Shown here: positions 10,001-17,555 of the stretch, piece after piece | Layout of the letters: the number at the start of each line of letters is the position of its first letter | Position numbering within the stretch: position 1 is the first letter of the stretch | Source: Anaerotignum sp. | Lineage (GTDB): Bacteria > Bacillota > Clostridia > Lachnospirales > Anaerotignaceae | Assembly: GCA_017523325.1 (NCBI GenBank) | Contig: JAFWWO010000017.1 | Coordinates: 32,134 to 96,133 of the forward strand | DNA length: 64,000 bases | Direction of reading: 5' to 3' | Made by a program: the position numbers and the translations under genes | Notes under the pieces: generated by a model | What the model was told of the DNA's origin: nothing | Databases searched by the model: none | The model's input: only the letters and a program-made list of their open reading frames with translations

Positions 10001-12169
10001 GTGGTCAGCCGTAAAATGGGCATGAACTTTACATCCGGCTGCACCGCTTACACTTTCCAAAGTCACGTCGTAAGAACCGTCATTGTTATTTTCAACGGTA
10101 ATATCCGTTCCGGGAATTGTCGTTTTATTCAGCGTATTAAAGCGGAATGTATCCCCCGCCGCATTCTTTACGCCGATGACTTGCCCCAAATGATTCGTAG
10201 CGATTGCATATTCTTCACCGTCTACCCAGAAATCGGTCACACGATAGCCTTCATTGGGCTGAAGGGTAACAGTCGCCTTGGAGCCGTCCCCCATAGTTAC
10301 AACGCCTTCCGCTTTTTCCGGTGCACCGCTTTCCAGGTTATAGTTTTCCACATAAACTCTGCCGCCGGTGCCGTGGCTCATTTCTACGAAACTAAAAATA
10401 GCCGTATCAAAAATTTTAGTATTCGCATCAGATCTCACTCTGTGAGAACCGGTCCACGTCAGGGAAGAACCGGCTGCATCCAAAAGCACCGCAAAACCGG
10501 TATCAAATGTATTCTCATCGGAACGAACGGCCTCGAAGGCTTGCCGAGGTTTTGAAGCATCATATGTATATGGGTAATCTATATTTTGAAGCTGCGCACC
10601 CGCATTTCCGCCGGATTGCGTTGCCAATGTAAATTCCCCGTTTTGGTCACGGAGTTTCTTCATAGCACTTGTCACAAAGTGCAATCCGTTGGCTGTTTTT
10701 CCGTCTACACTGCTTCCTTTCACCAGCAAAGGCGTCACCGCATCATCCGGTGTCTTGGGGGTGAATGTATAGGAACTGTTATAACTTTCATAGCCCTGAT
10801 CCGCCATCAATGCTTTATTGATGGGAACCAGCCCCTTTTCTATTGCACGGGTATTATTATAGGGATTTGCAGAATTATCGCCGAGATAATCGTAATAAGG
10901 CATGACCGCATAGGAGCGAGCACCATCATTGATTTTTAACCCTTCCCCAAATTCGTACAAATCTCTGCCATAGGGATCACTTCCGCGTCCCCAGATACTT
11001 TCATAGCTTTCAATATCCAAGTCGCGGCAGGCATAAGAAATGGTTCCGTTAACCGGATTGCCGCTTTGGTCAATCACCTGGATTTCCACTGTGTTTTTCA
11101 CACCGACACCATGATCCACCGTATTAGTATATGTTTGACCCGTAATGTTGGAATATGCTGTTATTGTCTGCCGTCCAACAGTGCTTTGGGGTCCGCTGCT
11201 CTCACCCGGGAAACATCTCTCTCCGGCTTTCGCATGATCGGACGGATACACAAATCTGGGTTCAACGGAGAAGTCGTTTGCTTTCTGCACACCCAGGTAT
11301 ATATCCTCACCATTTGTATCGTGGGAGGTTTCGATTTCCATTTTTTTGCTGGTCAGCACCAAGTGCCCCTTTTCCCCATTGGGCAGAGTCGCCGCATTTC
11401 TGTATATGATGCGATACAAGTATCCCCCCGGTGCCGGCTCAATGATATTGGTATGTCCGACTTTTTCCGTGCCGGTGGGATTTAAGTTGGATGTATTATC
11501 CATGACACTCGTATTTTCATAAGTCAGATAAGACTGCAACGAACCATGATAAGCAATCATATTATTTGATGTCGGCCAATTTACGTTTGTCATACCGCTG
11601 CCTTCATACTTATTCACTTGAAGAGGCTCCACATCCGGTGTATTCCCATCGGCGTCCGTCGTTGTGCAGTTTGTGTCGCCGTCGGGTGCAACCCACACAA
11701 AGGGAGAAGTGTCCGGAATATCAATAACATACTTAACGGTATTGTCCCACTTCAGTTTTTCCGTATCGATATAAACCGTACCGAAAGGAAGTACCGATGC
11801 AAAATCATTGCCATCAGAATCCAGCGATGCTTTGTCCTGTACTTTTGACTTTGCATTTCCGCCTCGGTAAACACCGGGAGCCACCTTTTCATAGCTGCTC
11901 GGACTCATCGCCCTACCGGTAAGATCGTAAGTCACACCGGTTCGTCTGTCGTCCTGCCCGCTGCTATATCCCGATGCAACATAAGAGGAGTAGTCATAAT
12001 ACGTCGGCGCCAAGTCTTGCCGAATGTTTTCCACTCGTTCCTTTAGTTCCTTGTTTTTCGCCCCCACCGGCGCCGCAAATGCGGGCAATGCGGAGGGTAC
12101 CAAGCTCTGCGCCATGACAAATGTCATAAACATGGCTAAAACCCGTTGCATTTTTTTGCTTTTTCGCAA
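3557..12169 (-). CDS. Giant secreted multi-CnaB-domain surface protein, N-terminal part up to an in-frame amber stop
   Basis: About 2,870 residues to the TAG. An Sec-type signal peptide (basic n-region, hydrophobic core, cleavage near AFAA) is followed by a ~900-residue N-terminal region without repeats that I do not recognise. From about residue 915 there are 18 complete CnaB modules and a 19th cut by the stop. Modules carry the three residues expected for an internal isopeptide bond: Lys in V-T-x-K-x-W, Glu in Y-T-V-x-E, Asn in I-T-N. Such modules form rigid, protease-resistant stalks in adhesins. I place the start at TTG 12169 because GAGGTG (12176-12181) lies six bases upstream and it gives a short n-region. 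An ATG at 12205 adds 12 residues but lacks a good ribosome binding site. A strong sigma-A-type promoter lies at 12578-12606. The natural C-terminus appears to lie past the stop. Ligand unknown. Confidence 0.9.
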   Translation of the reverse strand: MRKSKKMQRVLAMFMTFVMAQSLVPSALPAFAAPVGAKNKELKERVENIRQDLAPTYYDYSSYVASGYSSGQDDRRTGVTYDLTGRAMSPSSYEKVAPGVYRGGNAKSKVQDKASLDSDGNDFASVLPFGTVYIDTEKLKWDNTVKYVIDIPDTSPFVWVAPDGDTNCTTTDADGNTPDVEPLQVNKYEGSGMTNVNWPTSNNMIAYHGSLQSYLTYENTSVMDNTSNLNPTGTEKVGHTNIIEPAPGGYLYRIIYRNAATLPNGEKGHLVLTSKKMEIETSHDTNGEDIYLGVQKANDFSVEPRFVYPSDHAKAGERCFPGESSGPQSTVGRQTITAYSNITGQTYTNTVDHGVGVKNTVEIQVIDQSGNPVNGTISYACRDLDIESYESIWGRGSDPYGRDLYEFGEGLKINDGARSYAVMPYYDYLGDNSANPYNNTRAIEKGLVPINKALMADQGYESYNSSYTFTPKTPDDAVTPLLVKGSSVDGKTANGLHFVTSAMKKLRDQNGEFTLATQSGGNAGAQLQNIDYPYTYDASKPRQAFEAVRSDENTFDTGFAVLLDAAGSSLTWTGSHRVRSDANTKIFDTAIFSFVEMSHGTGGRVYVENYNLESGAPEKAEGVVTMGDGSKATVTLQPNEGYRVTDFWVDGEEYAIATNHLGQVIGVKNAAGDTFRFNTLNKTTIPGTDITVENNNDGSYDVTLESVSGAAGCKVHAHFTADHYFTKTWVGDSMYVPQSLEFKATPYVFDEIRQELVPYNTADPNVKPVTFTVNQSDLQMVTSQEEMKDHFDEVTSGVGGCFTLEEKGDTEKVTWYVKYADPLATEKEVAGEDFNKPSNHAEPIIWFVEEGTMPNGWARAAHTNLDSENKEDYGKLRSLVQQIIHMGRGLTAYMAVVPGGGNIINVQKADVEVTKTWLDAYDEEQLREDVTFRLTWDQEGNPTYANGREAGDKTILKGASTAKWENLAAYTRDGHAIKYGVDEITELGNYVQSVELEKKEVQLDGSTLYKFKAENSSVFRVRVQKLWDDDNNRDNQRPPFIQATLLRDGEKYDDSVILNEGNGWSHIWENLPKSYDDNGTQRNYVYTVEETLLSSSKYQQTKEGTQPLIYTANDPSTELSSAYTSLINSRSIQELPPKFKTRDGDTFKVIGDSGDTIVHGFGYNFYIVNEYEPETITVEGVKTWNDDNNRDGARPHEVKIRLIADGDVGNDYITIHATADTNGKWILDSSSSVYGDLQNEDLAVVYNDSEPNKFTYRFKNLPKYHNGNLITYQVVEESIPAYSTTYDGYNITNTYTPETRNITVVKVWDDDHDRDGKRPESIEVQLSNGSATKTAVLTEANGWKYTWEDLPVKNGGVDIPYSVSEKTDDLPAGYSLNRAVPTLDTTNKTVSVGPDGTVILYNKYEPEKVKITVEKEWKDENNQDGKRPENIDLTLLADGVLVASGTMKESDGWKAYEFKDMPRYRDGGTAINYTVVEKAIDGYTPSYFGTADAQGNVDVKITNKYTPETTYLTVIKIWERQIGDLPGFVEVTVTGKVDNNQISSEKFMLTERGGWQHTFDKLPKYKDGKEIDYTVDETVPAGYTKTISYAKTSNTAFITNTAETLNVTVVKEWKDAAGNELKTGLPKAVSVILYADGIKKDTLRITSDNWQGVFYDLPVQVNGRDIIYTVEEVVPNGYTAKVTGDAVKGFTVTNTKIEGKVNFSFTKVWQDKDNAAGERPKVATYGTYLKLYAGDKEVTDVTPRIIDNGDNTYKVTWENLPELEEGKIYVAKENEIIHYEASLDAVRNGERLVNTYTENDGSRDITVTKEWIDADNQDGLRPTSLAIELLANNQVVDTVNLSEGSVANGANWSYKWEDLPEKENGKAIVYKVREVTVPAGYTVTENPVTVPNSGEVMITNTHEPEKIEVAGQKTWKDNNDQDGKRPTSITVNLLKNGKKEDSKTIGETDDWKYSFTDLPKFEKGVQIAYTVQEDAVAEYVPTYNGFDIVNTHDAEKINITVNKVWDDANNQDGKRPTEIKLELLNGSTVVKTATVTGGKTDGMWSYTFKDLDKYAAGTEIVYTVREANKPTDYTVIYDETDPTATAAKIVDGVATITNSYEPESIKKIKVTKHWDDADNQDGKRPTKVTVRLLANGAEVANEEVSGEAAAETWEYEFTEINGKPIPKYANGEEISYTVTEDAVEDYVTTINGFEITNTHKIGKTSVTVTKSWADSYNGIENYDGKRHVAVKVKLLADDIDTGKTLTLNAENGWSGTFDNLDVYKNGTKIQYTVEEYVPNGYTAKVTGDAVKGFTVTNTHEVEKVSVQVKKEWTNDTGSEKARPKSIMVTLFADGTPMESKTLLAANGWKEVVFENLPKYQAGGKKEIDYQILESDVENYESTVEKTEDKNAENKVIGYIFTVTNEKIDEEPGKVNFSFTKVWNDKDNADKIRPTVEEYKGYIKLYNGNAEITGVEPRVIDNGDNTYTVTWKDLTKLSGNQVYSAKEDDISEYTANMTEVFDGERLINTHEVKEPDTVNVTVTKKWEDGNNQDGIRPGYVIVRLLADGTPTGDNIVLSEANGWTHTWKGLAEKANNALIAYTVEEIGLPTGYTEKYNVAESKNNFVITNEHTPQTTKVTVTKIWDDGDNQDNSRPASVTVNLLKNGKKAKTITLTAANANTAGNWTYEFDNLPMYERGQKIDYTVSEDTVNGYTTKISHALDTSENIEATIVNSYTPGKTSVTVKKVWSDADNQDGKRPETVEVELLKDGTATGKKAILRAATGWTYTFEDLNVKEGGTAVTYSVKETVPNGYKADYVENGKTAAEVVAGVATITNSYTPEETSVQVTKKWDDENNRDNARPNSVTVTLLKNGIPVQTKSLSASDEVDENT

Positions 12170-12265
12170 TTCAATCACCTCATTTTTCTTAAATTTATCA
12201 GTCATTCGTCATTTGTTTTTTCGCAGCTTTCTTTGCCGCGATAAAACGCTTTCCGTAAAATCTTT

Positions 12266-12454
12266 TTATTCCAACTTGCAAAAGCTGTGCCGCCTTTGTC
12301 TTCTTAAGAATGTGCCTTCTTCGTCCTCCCCTCGCAAACATCGATACAGACCTTGTTTCTTTTTTGCACAACAATATTCTCTGACAATTTTCATTATTTC
12401 GCACTGCTCTATCGTGAAAGCAGCATAAAAACCATAATTATTTTTATCTTCCAT
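12266..12454 (-). CDS. Possible small leader ORF upstream of the giant surface protein gene
   Basis: 62 residues from an ATG (12452-12454) with GGAG about nine bases upstream. It lies between the promoter at 12578-12606 and the surface protein gene, on the same strand and in the same frame, separated by two stops. The product starts MEDKNNYGFYAAFTIEQCE and becomes basic and cysteine-rich. A second small frame (12198-12404, Lys/Ala-rich end) overlaps it, and its TGA overlaps the ATG at 12205. Together they could be a decayed small gene, a leader peptide, or chance. I recognise no family. Confidence 0.25.
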   Translation of the reverse strand: MEDKNNYGFYAAFTIEQCEIMKIVREYCCAKKKQGLYRCLRGEDEEGTFLRRQRRHSFCKLE

Positions 12455-12577
12455 AGGCATGATCTCCATCTGATTTTATCATGTGAATACATCTTTTTTT
12501 GCAAACGTATAGCGATTTTCTTACCTCAAACGGCACACGTTTACATAATTGTCGCTTTTTAGCATATATTCTTATAG

Positions 12578-12606
12578 ATTATACATCTTTTTCAATAAAA
12601 TTTCAA
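12578..12606 (-). promoter_or_regulatory. Sigma-A-type promoter for the giant surface protein gene
   Basis: TTGAAA (12601-12606) and TATAAT (12578-12583) on the minus strand, separated by exactly 17 bases. Transcription would begin near 12571, giving a leader of about 400 bases before the TTG start. Confidence 0.7.
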
Positions 12607-12754
12607 TAAAAATTCACCAGAATCTTAATAATTTTATGTATATTTTCAAAACCGTCATTCGCCCCAAAAATCATAAGCATCCCCATAGCCGTCCCTCTTA
12701 CAACCCTATGAAAAAAACAGAATTTGATACGAAGAACAGCCGTATTTTTCCGAA

Positions 12755-12799
12755 CAAAAAAACACCTCCTATCGCAGCATACATTTTGCAATAAGAGGT
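12755..12799 (-). terminator. Rho-independent terminator after the 55-residue membrane peptide gene
   Basis: On the minus strand ACCTCTTATTGCA (12787-12799) pairs with TGCGATAGGAGGT (12764-12776) over 13 positions, two of them G-U, followed by seven T. The G-U pairs fit only the minus-strand transcript. Confidence 0.8.
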
Positions 12800-12833
12800 C
12801 TTTTTATCGTTATCCGATTTTAACAATTCGAGG

Positions 12834-13001
12834 CTAGCGTTTTCCTTTTCCGATTAGCCATACTCCAATGCCTATAAACAACGCTCCAATCAAAAAAATC
12901 CCTTTGGGCAGCAGACACGCCAGAATCATTCCCACACCAAGGGAAATCAAAGCCAAGCCTCCCAACCACTCTATCGGCAAACCATAGCATCTTCTACGCA
13001 T
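12834..13001 (-). CDS. 55-residue membrane peptide
   Basis: ATG (12999-13001) to TAG (12834-12836). A purine-rich GGGGG-TGG ribosome binding site lies a few bases upstream and a clear terminator lies just downstream, so the unit looks like a real monocistronic small gene. The product has a basic start (MRRRCYG), then two hydrophobic segments (about residues 12-31 and 34-50) joined by a Pro-Lys-Gly turn, and a basic tail (GKGKR): a two-pass hairpin in the membrane. It resembles the small uncharacterised two-helix membrane proteins common in Clostridia. Function unknown. Confidence 0.75.
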   Translation of the reverse strand: MRRRCYGLPIEWLGGLALISLGVGMILACLLPKGIFLIGALFIGIGVWLIGKGKR

Positions 13002-13097
13002 CTAACCACCCCCTTTCTCTATCTTTATGCAAAAGATAGAAAAAGTGTGTCAATTTCAAAAAACCTCCTCTGCCCGATGGCAAAAAGAGGTTCTTCT

Positions 13098-13736
13098 TCA
13101 ATCTTTGGAGCGTATCACGAACAAATATCCTTCTTTGATGTCAATTTCCGCCTGCTCCGCCGCCAGCACATTACTCACGGCGATATAATCATCGTCCAGC
13201 TTCAAATCATAATTCTCCAGAGGGTAGGAAAAGCCTTTCAATGTAATCCCCTTGACCTCCATAGACAGCGGAATGGTAGAAACCAATTCCCCTGCATGGC
13301 CATGAATGGTCAAATGCCGGTCAATGACCTCCACGCAGTTTTTATCGTCCACCAGCCTTGCCCGCACTCCTTTTTTCAGCAGAGAAAGCAGGTAATGGGC
13401 ATTGGCAAGGGTATGGTCGAATCGGTCGCCGATGCCGCCAAAAAGCACCAAATCCGTGGCGCCCAGTTCCAATGCCAGAAAAATCCCCAGCTCCATATCC
13501 GTTTCATTTTTTCTTGTCGGGAACTGCCGAATGGGGATATTTTTTTCTTTGTAGTAGGCTAAAATCTCCTCATCGGCGGAATCAAAATCTCCTACGATAT
13601 AATCAGGCAAAAGCCCCAACGCCTTTGCATGGAATAGCCCTGCGTCACAGCAAATAAGGACATCTCTCTCCTTCAGGTATTGTTCACAAAAGGTATAGTC
13701 CCGTATTTTTGCCCCGCCAAAAATCAGAGCCTTCAT
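13098..13736 (-). CDS. thiN: Thiamine pyrophosphokinase
   Basis: 212 residues, the usual size. It transfers pyrophosphate from ATP to thiamine, giving thiamine diphosphate. Visible features are the N-terminal ALIFGGAKIRDY segment, the acidic GDFDSADEE motif that binds Mg-ATP, and the GGIGDRFDHTLAN motif typical of the catalytic domain. The frame is open further upstream, but the start is set at ATG 13736, with AAGGAG ten bases before it. This leaves the gene starting two bases after the rpe TGA ends. It sits after rsgA-rpe exactly as yloS/thiN does in Bacillus subtilis and ends the long minus-strand run. Confidence 0.93.
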   Translation of the reverse strand: MKALIFGGAKIRDYTFCEQYLKERDVLICCDAGLFHAKALGLLPDYIVGDFDSADEEILAYYKEKNIPIRQFPTRKNETDMELGIFLALELGATDLVLFGGIGDRFDHTLANAHYLLSLLKKGVRARLVDDKNCVEVIDRHLTIHGHAGELVSTIPLSMEVKGITLKGFSYPLENYDLKLDDDYIAVSNVLAAEQAEIDIKEGYLFVIRSKD

Positions 13737-13737
13737 C

Positions 13738-14403
13738 TCACTCATACTCCTTAAAAATATCCATAAATCCCTTTGCCGCAGCGGCAATATCTTCTTTCCC
13801 GAATACAGCGGAACCGGCCACGATAATATTGGCTCCGGCGTCCAGCACCGTCCGCACATTTTCTAATGTGATGCCGCCATCCACCTCAATATCATAGGAA
13901 AGTCCCAAATCCTTTTTCCATTGTGCCAGCTGTTTGATTTTCGGCACCTGATCCTCCATAAATTTCTGCCCGCCAAAGCCGGGCTCTACGGTCATCACCA
14001 GCACCATATCCAAATCCTGCAAATAAGGACGTATGCACTCCACCGGTGTTTTCGGCTTAATGGTAATGCCCGCCTTTGCTCCTGTCGCCTTGATTTGGGC
14101 AATGACTGCCGCCGGATCTTCGGTGGCCTCCACATGGAAATTGATGATATCCGCCCCGGCCTTGCGAAATTCTTCAATATACCGCTCCGGCTCCACAATC
14201 ATCAAATGGGCGTCAAACACCATATGACTGCATTTGCGAATCCCTTTTATCACGGGGATTCCAAAAGAAATATTCGGCACAAAAACCCCGTCCATCACAT
14301 CCAAATGGATATAGGGCGTTCCTGCCTGTTCCACAATAGAAAGCTGCTCTCCCACCTTCGTAAAATCAATCGAAAGCATGGAGGGGGAAAGATAGATGCT
14401 CAT
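13738..14403 (-). CDS. rpe: Ribulose-phosphate 3-epimerase
   Basis: 221 residues. It interconverts ribulose 5-phosphate and xylulose 5-phosphate in the pentose phosphate pathway. The TIM-barrel signatures are all present: SPSMLSID at the start, HLDVMDGVFVPN, DAHLMIVEP, VMTVEPGFGGQKF and EVDGGI, with GSAVFG near the end for phosphate binding. The metal ligands expected from the family (His in HLDVMDG, Asp in MDG, His in DAHLM, Asp in EVDGG) can all be placed. Its ATG overlaps the rsgA stop in an ATGA arrangement, which suggests coupled translation. Confidence 0.97.
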   Translation of the reverse strand: MSIYLSPSMLSIDFTKVGEQLSIVEQAGTPYIHLDVMDGVFVPNISFGIPVIKGIRKCSHMVFDAHLMIVEPERYIEEFRKAGADIINFHVEATEDPAAVIAQIKATGAKAGITIKPKTPVECIRPYLQDLDMVLVMTVEPGFGGQKFMEDQVPKIKQLAQWKKDLGLSYDIEVDGGITLENVRTVLDAGANIIVAGSAVFGKEDIAAAAKGFMDIFKEYE

Positions 14404-15287
14404 TGGTATTTTCTCCTCTCTTCCTCTTCCTTCAATTCCTCATAAATGGTCTGATACCGTTGGTACCGCTGTTGGGCAATCGCCCTGCCTACCTCTGCCT
14501 TTACGGCACAATCCGGCTCCTTGATATGGACACAGCCATTGTAATAGCATGTATGGACAAAGGGCTGAAATTCCCGAAAATAATACTGCAATTTTTCCGA
14601 AGGGATATGATTCAAAAACAAGGACGTAAAGCCGGGGGAATCCACGATATAGCTGTGCTCCGTAATCTGAATCAGCTCCGCATGGCGGGTGGTATGCCGC
14701 CCCCGCTGTATTTTTTCGCTGATTTCTCCCGTATTTAACTCCAGCCCGGGAAAAGCGGCATTGATGAGACTGCTTTTGCCCACGCCGGAGGGTCCCGCAA
14801 ACACAGAAATTTTATGTTCCAGCACGCACCGCAGTTCTTCCACCCCATCTCCCGTTTCCGCACTGGTGCAGATTACAGGATAACCGGCTTTTCTGTATAG
14901 CTCCGCCGCTGAAAGGTACTGTTTCTTTTTATCCCTGTCAATTTTATTGATGACGATAACAATCTCCAGCTCCTGCTCCTCTGCCAACAGCAAAAACCGA
15001 TCCAATAAATCCAAATTCATATTGGGGCTTTTGGCGGCAAAAACAATGACTGCTTGGTCCACATTGGAAACTCTGGGGCGAATCAATTCGTTTCTTCTGG
15101 GCAAAATCTCGTCCAGACTGCCTTTTTTGTTGCCCTCGTCCAGCACAGAGATTTGCACCCTGTCCCCCACTGTCGGGCGGATACCCTCCTTTCGGAAAAT
15201 ACCCCTTGCCCGACATTCATAAACGCCTGTTTCCGTATCAATATAGTAAAACCCGCCGATTCCTTTCAAAATGACGCCTTCCAGCAT
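14400..15287 (-). CDS. rsgA: Ribosome small-subunit-dependent GTPase RsgA
   Basis: 295 residues. A circularly permuted GTPase that assists late 30S assembly. The order of motifs shows the permutation: N-K-I-D (G4) comes first, then GPSGVGKSS (G1), then DSPGF (G3). An N-terminal OB-fold precedes them. The C-terminal zinc motif is visible as Cys-x5-Cys-x-His-x5-Cys in CYYNGCVHIKEPDC. The gene starts nine bases after prkC and overlaps rpe by ATGA. In B. subtilis the homologue CpgA is a substrate of the adjacent PrkC kinase, so the linkage has a functional precedent. Confidence 0.97.
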   Translation of the reverse strand: MLEGVILKGIGGFYYIDTETGVYECRARGIFRKEGIRPTVGDRVQISVLDEGNKKGSLDEILPRRNELIRPRVSNVDQAVIVFAAKSPNMNLDLLDRFLLLAEEQELEIVIVINKIDRDKKKQYLSAAELYRKAGYPVICTSAETGDGVEELRCVLEHKISVFAGPSGVGKSSLINAAFPGLELNTGEISEKIQRGRHTTRHAELIQITEHSYIVDSPGFTSLFLNHIPSEKLQYYFREFQPFVHTCYYNGCVHIKEPDCAVKAEVGRAIAQQRYQRYQTIYEELKEEEERRKYQ

Positions 15288-15296
15288 ATTTTCACC

Positions 15297-17555
15297 TTAT
15301 TCCGAGAAATTTACACTCTGGGACCACTGCTCCACATTATCCACATAGCAGGTCACCGTACCGCTTCCGGTACCGGTCACTGCCACGCTGTAAGGGAATT
15401 CAGAGGCATCTTTATATTCATCTATCACAGAGTAAGTTCCGCTTTCATCGCTCTTTACAACTTTAACATAAATGGAGCCGTCACTGCCCATGGGCACATT
15501 GACGGTAAAATACTTCGTGCCCGATGACGCCGTATGGCTGGGTGCTGTATCCGTAGGGGGTGCAGGCGGCTGGGCAATTTCTTTTGCCCCACTGCTGATA
15601 ACCAGATTCACCACACTGCCGCTAGGCACTTCTCGGTTCGCAGCAATGGTCTGTGTAATCACCTTGCCCTTCTCCACACGGTCGCTTTCCGCCTGAGAAA
15701 CACTGCCCACTATCAATCCAACCGCTTCCAAATCACGGCGGGCCTGGGCCTCCGTAGAATTCACCACATTGGGCACCACGACATTGCCCCCCTCCTTACC
15801 CTTGCTTATCTTCAGGGTAATTTTGCTGTTGGCATTGATTTTTGTGCCTTTTTTCGGCTCCTGTTCCACCACTTCTTCTACTTCTGCCTCTTCGTCAAAC
15901 ACATACTCCAATTTAGGACTGATGCCCACCAAAGAAACAATCTTCTCGGTGGCTTCTTTTTCCGTTTTGCCCACCAAATCAGGCATATCCTCCGAAGTCA
16001 AGCCAAGGCTGACTTTTACGCCGATTTTTGCATTTTTCGCCACCATAGCACCTTCCCGAACAGACTGATAGAAAATATAGCCCTCATCATAGTAGTTGTT
16101 ATAGTCTTCCCCTTCCTGTACCAGTTCAATCCCCAGTAATTTTGCGGATTTTTCCGCCTCTTCATAGGTCAGGCCGATAAACTCCGGTATTTCAATATCC
16201 TTCTCCTCGGAAACAAAGCCGCCAAAACCGCCGCCGCTGAGCGCCTTCATACCTACCACCGTAATCAGACCAATCAATATCAGTGCTGTAATAACCGCCG
16301 CTATAATAACCTTCCGCTCTGCCTTTCTATCCTGCTCATTGTCAAAATCCTCCTCCAAGCGAGGGTTCCTTCTCTTTTTCTTCGGCCGCTTGCTGACTCT
16401 AACCGGCTCCGCCTCCACATATTCCCGTTCATAGTCATCTTCTTTGGATATACGGGGCATTTTGCCTTGGTGGTCTTCTTCGGCTTTTCTTATGCCCTCG
16501 GCAGTCTTTTTCTGCTTATGGCTGCGAATATAATCCAAATCCTCTTGATTTGTTTCTTTCGTATGCTGTGCTTGGGCTCTTTTTTCGCCCTCTGCGTGTT
16601 CCTGTGCCGCTCTCAGCTGTGCCGCCGCTTCTGCCCTCTTGGACATACGCACACCTGCCGCCCCTGCCGCAGCGGCTGCTTTTGCCCCGTTCCCATCGGC
16701 ATCCTGCTGTTTCTTTGACCCACCGCCGGTATCGGTTCTCGCCCGAATTAAATCCGCCAAAAGCTGGTCAATGGTGGCATATCGCTCATCGGCTTTTTTC
16801 ATGGTTGCCTTTTTGATAATGCCCTCCAAAGACGGGGAACAATTAGGGTTATACTGCCGAATATTCGGCAATTCATCATTGATATGTTTCAAAGCAATAC
16901 TAACGGAATTATTCCCCTGAAAAGGCAGTACGCCGGTAATCATTTCGAACATGGTGATGCCCAGGGAATAAATATCGCTTTTCTCGTCCACATAGCCACC
17001 CCTTGCCTGTTCCGGCGAAAAATAATGGACAGAGCCGGCAGCATTGGCGGTTGTGGTCATGGTAGAGGCGGTGGCCGCTCTGGCGATGCCAAAATCCGTC
17101 ACCTTTACCACACCGTCCGTTCCCACCAGAATATTCTGGGGCTTAATATCCCTATGTACAATATGGCTCTTATGGGCTTGGGATAATGCGGAAGCAATCT
17201 GTATCCCCACATTGATGGTGGAACGGGAATCAAAGGGCGCCTTTTCCTTAATTGCCTTTTTCAGCGTATCCCCGTGGATATATTCCATGACGATAAAATT
17301 GATTTCGCCGTCCTCGCCCACATCGTACACCCGCACAATATTAGGGTGAGAAAGCCTCGCTGCGGAACAAGCCTCCGTGCGGAAACGGGCGATAAAATCC
17401 TCATCGCCGATATATTCTTCTCGCAACACCTTTATCGTAACATACCGATCCAGCTTATGGTCCTTTCCTCTGTAAACCACAGCCATACCGCCGGAACCGA
17501 TTTTCTCTATGATTTCGTATCTGCCGCTTAAAACAGCACCCGGATTCAATAACAT
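15297..17555 (-). CDS. prkC: Membrane Ser/Thr protein kinase with PASTA repeats (PrkC/PknB family)
   Basis: 752 residues. The cytoplasmic kinase domain (about 10-270) shows the Gly loop GSGGMAVVY, the catalytic Lys in VTIKVL, HRDIKPQNIL and DFGIARA. A long charged juxtamembrane region rich in Lys, Glu and Arg follows, then one membrane helix (about 413-433). Outside are three PASTA repeats, opening with EIPEFIGLTYEEA, MPDLVGKTEKEA and VVPNVVNSTEAQ. These bind muropeptides or lipid II in this family. A further ~80-residue beta-rich tail with Gly/Ser/Thr follows the last PASTA. The ATG shares one base with the prpC stop (TGATG), so kinase and phosphatase are probably co-translated. Confidence 0.97.
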   Translation of the reverse strand: MLLNPGAVLSGRYEIIEKIGSGGMAVVYRGKDHKLDRYVTIKVLREEYIGDEDFIARFRTEACSAARLSHPNIVRVYDVGEDGEINFIVMEYIHGDTLKKAIKEKAPFDSRSTINVGIQIASALSQAHKSHIVHRDIKPQNILVGTDGVVKVTDFGIARAATASTMTTTANAAGSVHYFSPEQARGGYVDEKSDIYSLGITMFEMITGVLPFQGNNSVSIALKHINDELPNIRQYNPNCSPSLEGIIKKATMKKADERYATIDQLLADLIRARTDTGGGSKKQQDADGNGAKAAAAAGAAGVRMSKRAEAAAQLRAAQEHAEGEKRAQAQHTKETNQEDLDYIRSHKQKKTAEGIRKAEEDHQGKMPRISKEDDYEREYVEAEPVRVSKRPKKKRRNPRLEEDFDNEQDRKAERKVIIAAVITALILIGLITVVGMKALSGGGFGGFVSEEKDIEIPEFIGLTYEEAEKSAKLLGIELVQEGEDYNNYYDEGYIFYQSVREGAMVAKNAKIGVKVSLGLTSEDMPDLVGKTEKEATEKIVSLVGISPKLEYVFDEEAEVEEVVEQEPKKGTKINANSKITLKISKGKEGGNVVVPNVVNSTEAQARRDLEAVGLIVGSVSQAESDRVEKGKVITQTIAANREVPSGSVVNLVISSGAKEIAQPPAPPTDTAPSHTASSGTKYFTVNVPMGSDGSIYVKVVKSDESGTYSVIDEYKDASEFPYSVAVTGTGSGTVTCYVDNVEQWSQSVNFSE

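Larger units (their letters stand above)
12206..12833. other. Intergenic region upstream of the giant surface protein gene
   Basis: About 630 bases, AT-rich. It holds a promoter (12578-12606), a leader of roughly 400 bases with two doubtful small ORFs, and at its right end the terminator of the 55-residue peptide gene (12755-12799). I see no RNA gene or mobile element in it. Confidence 0.6.
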
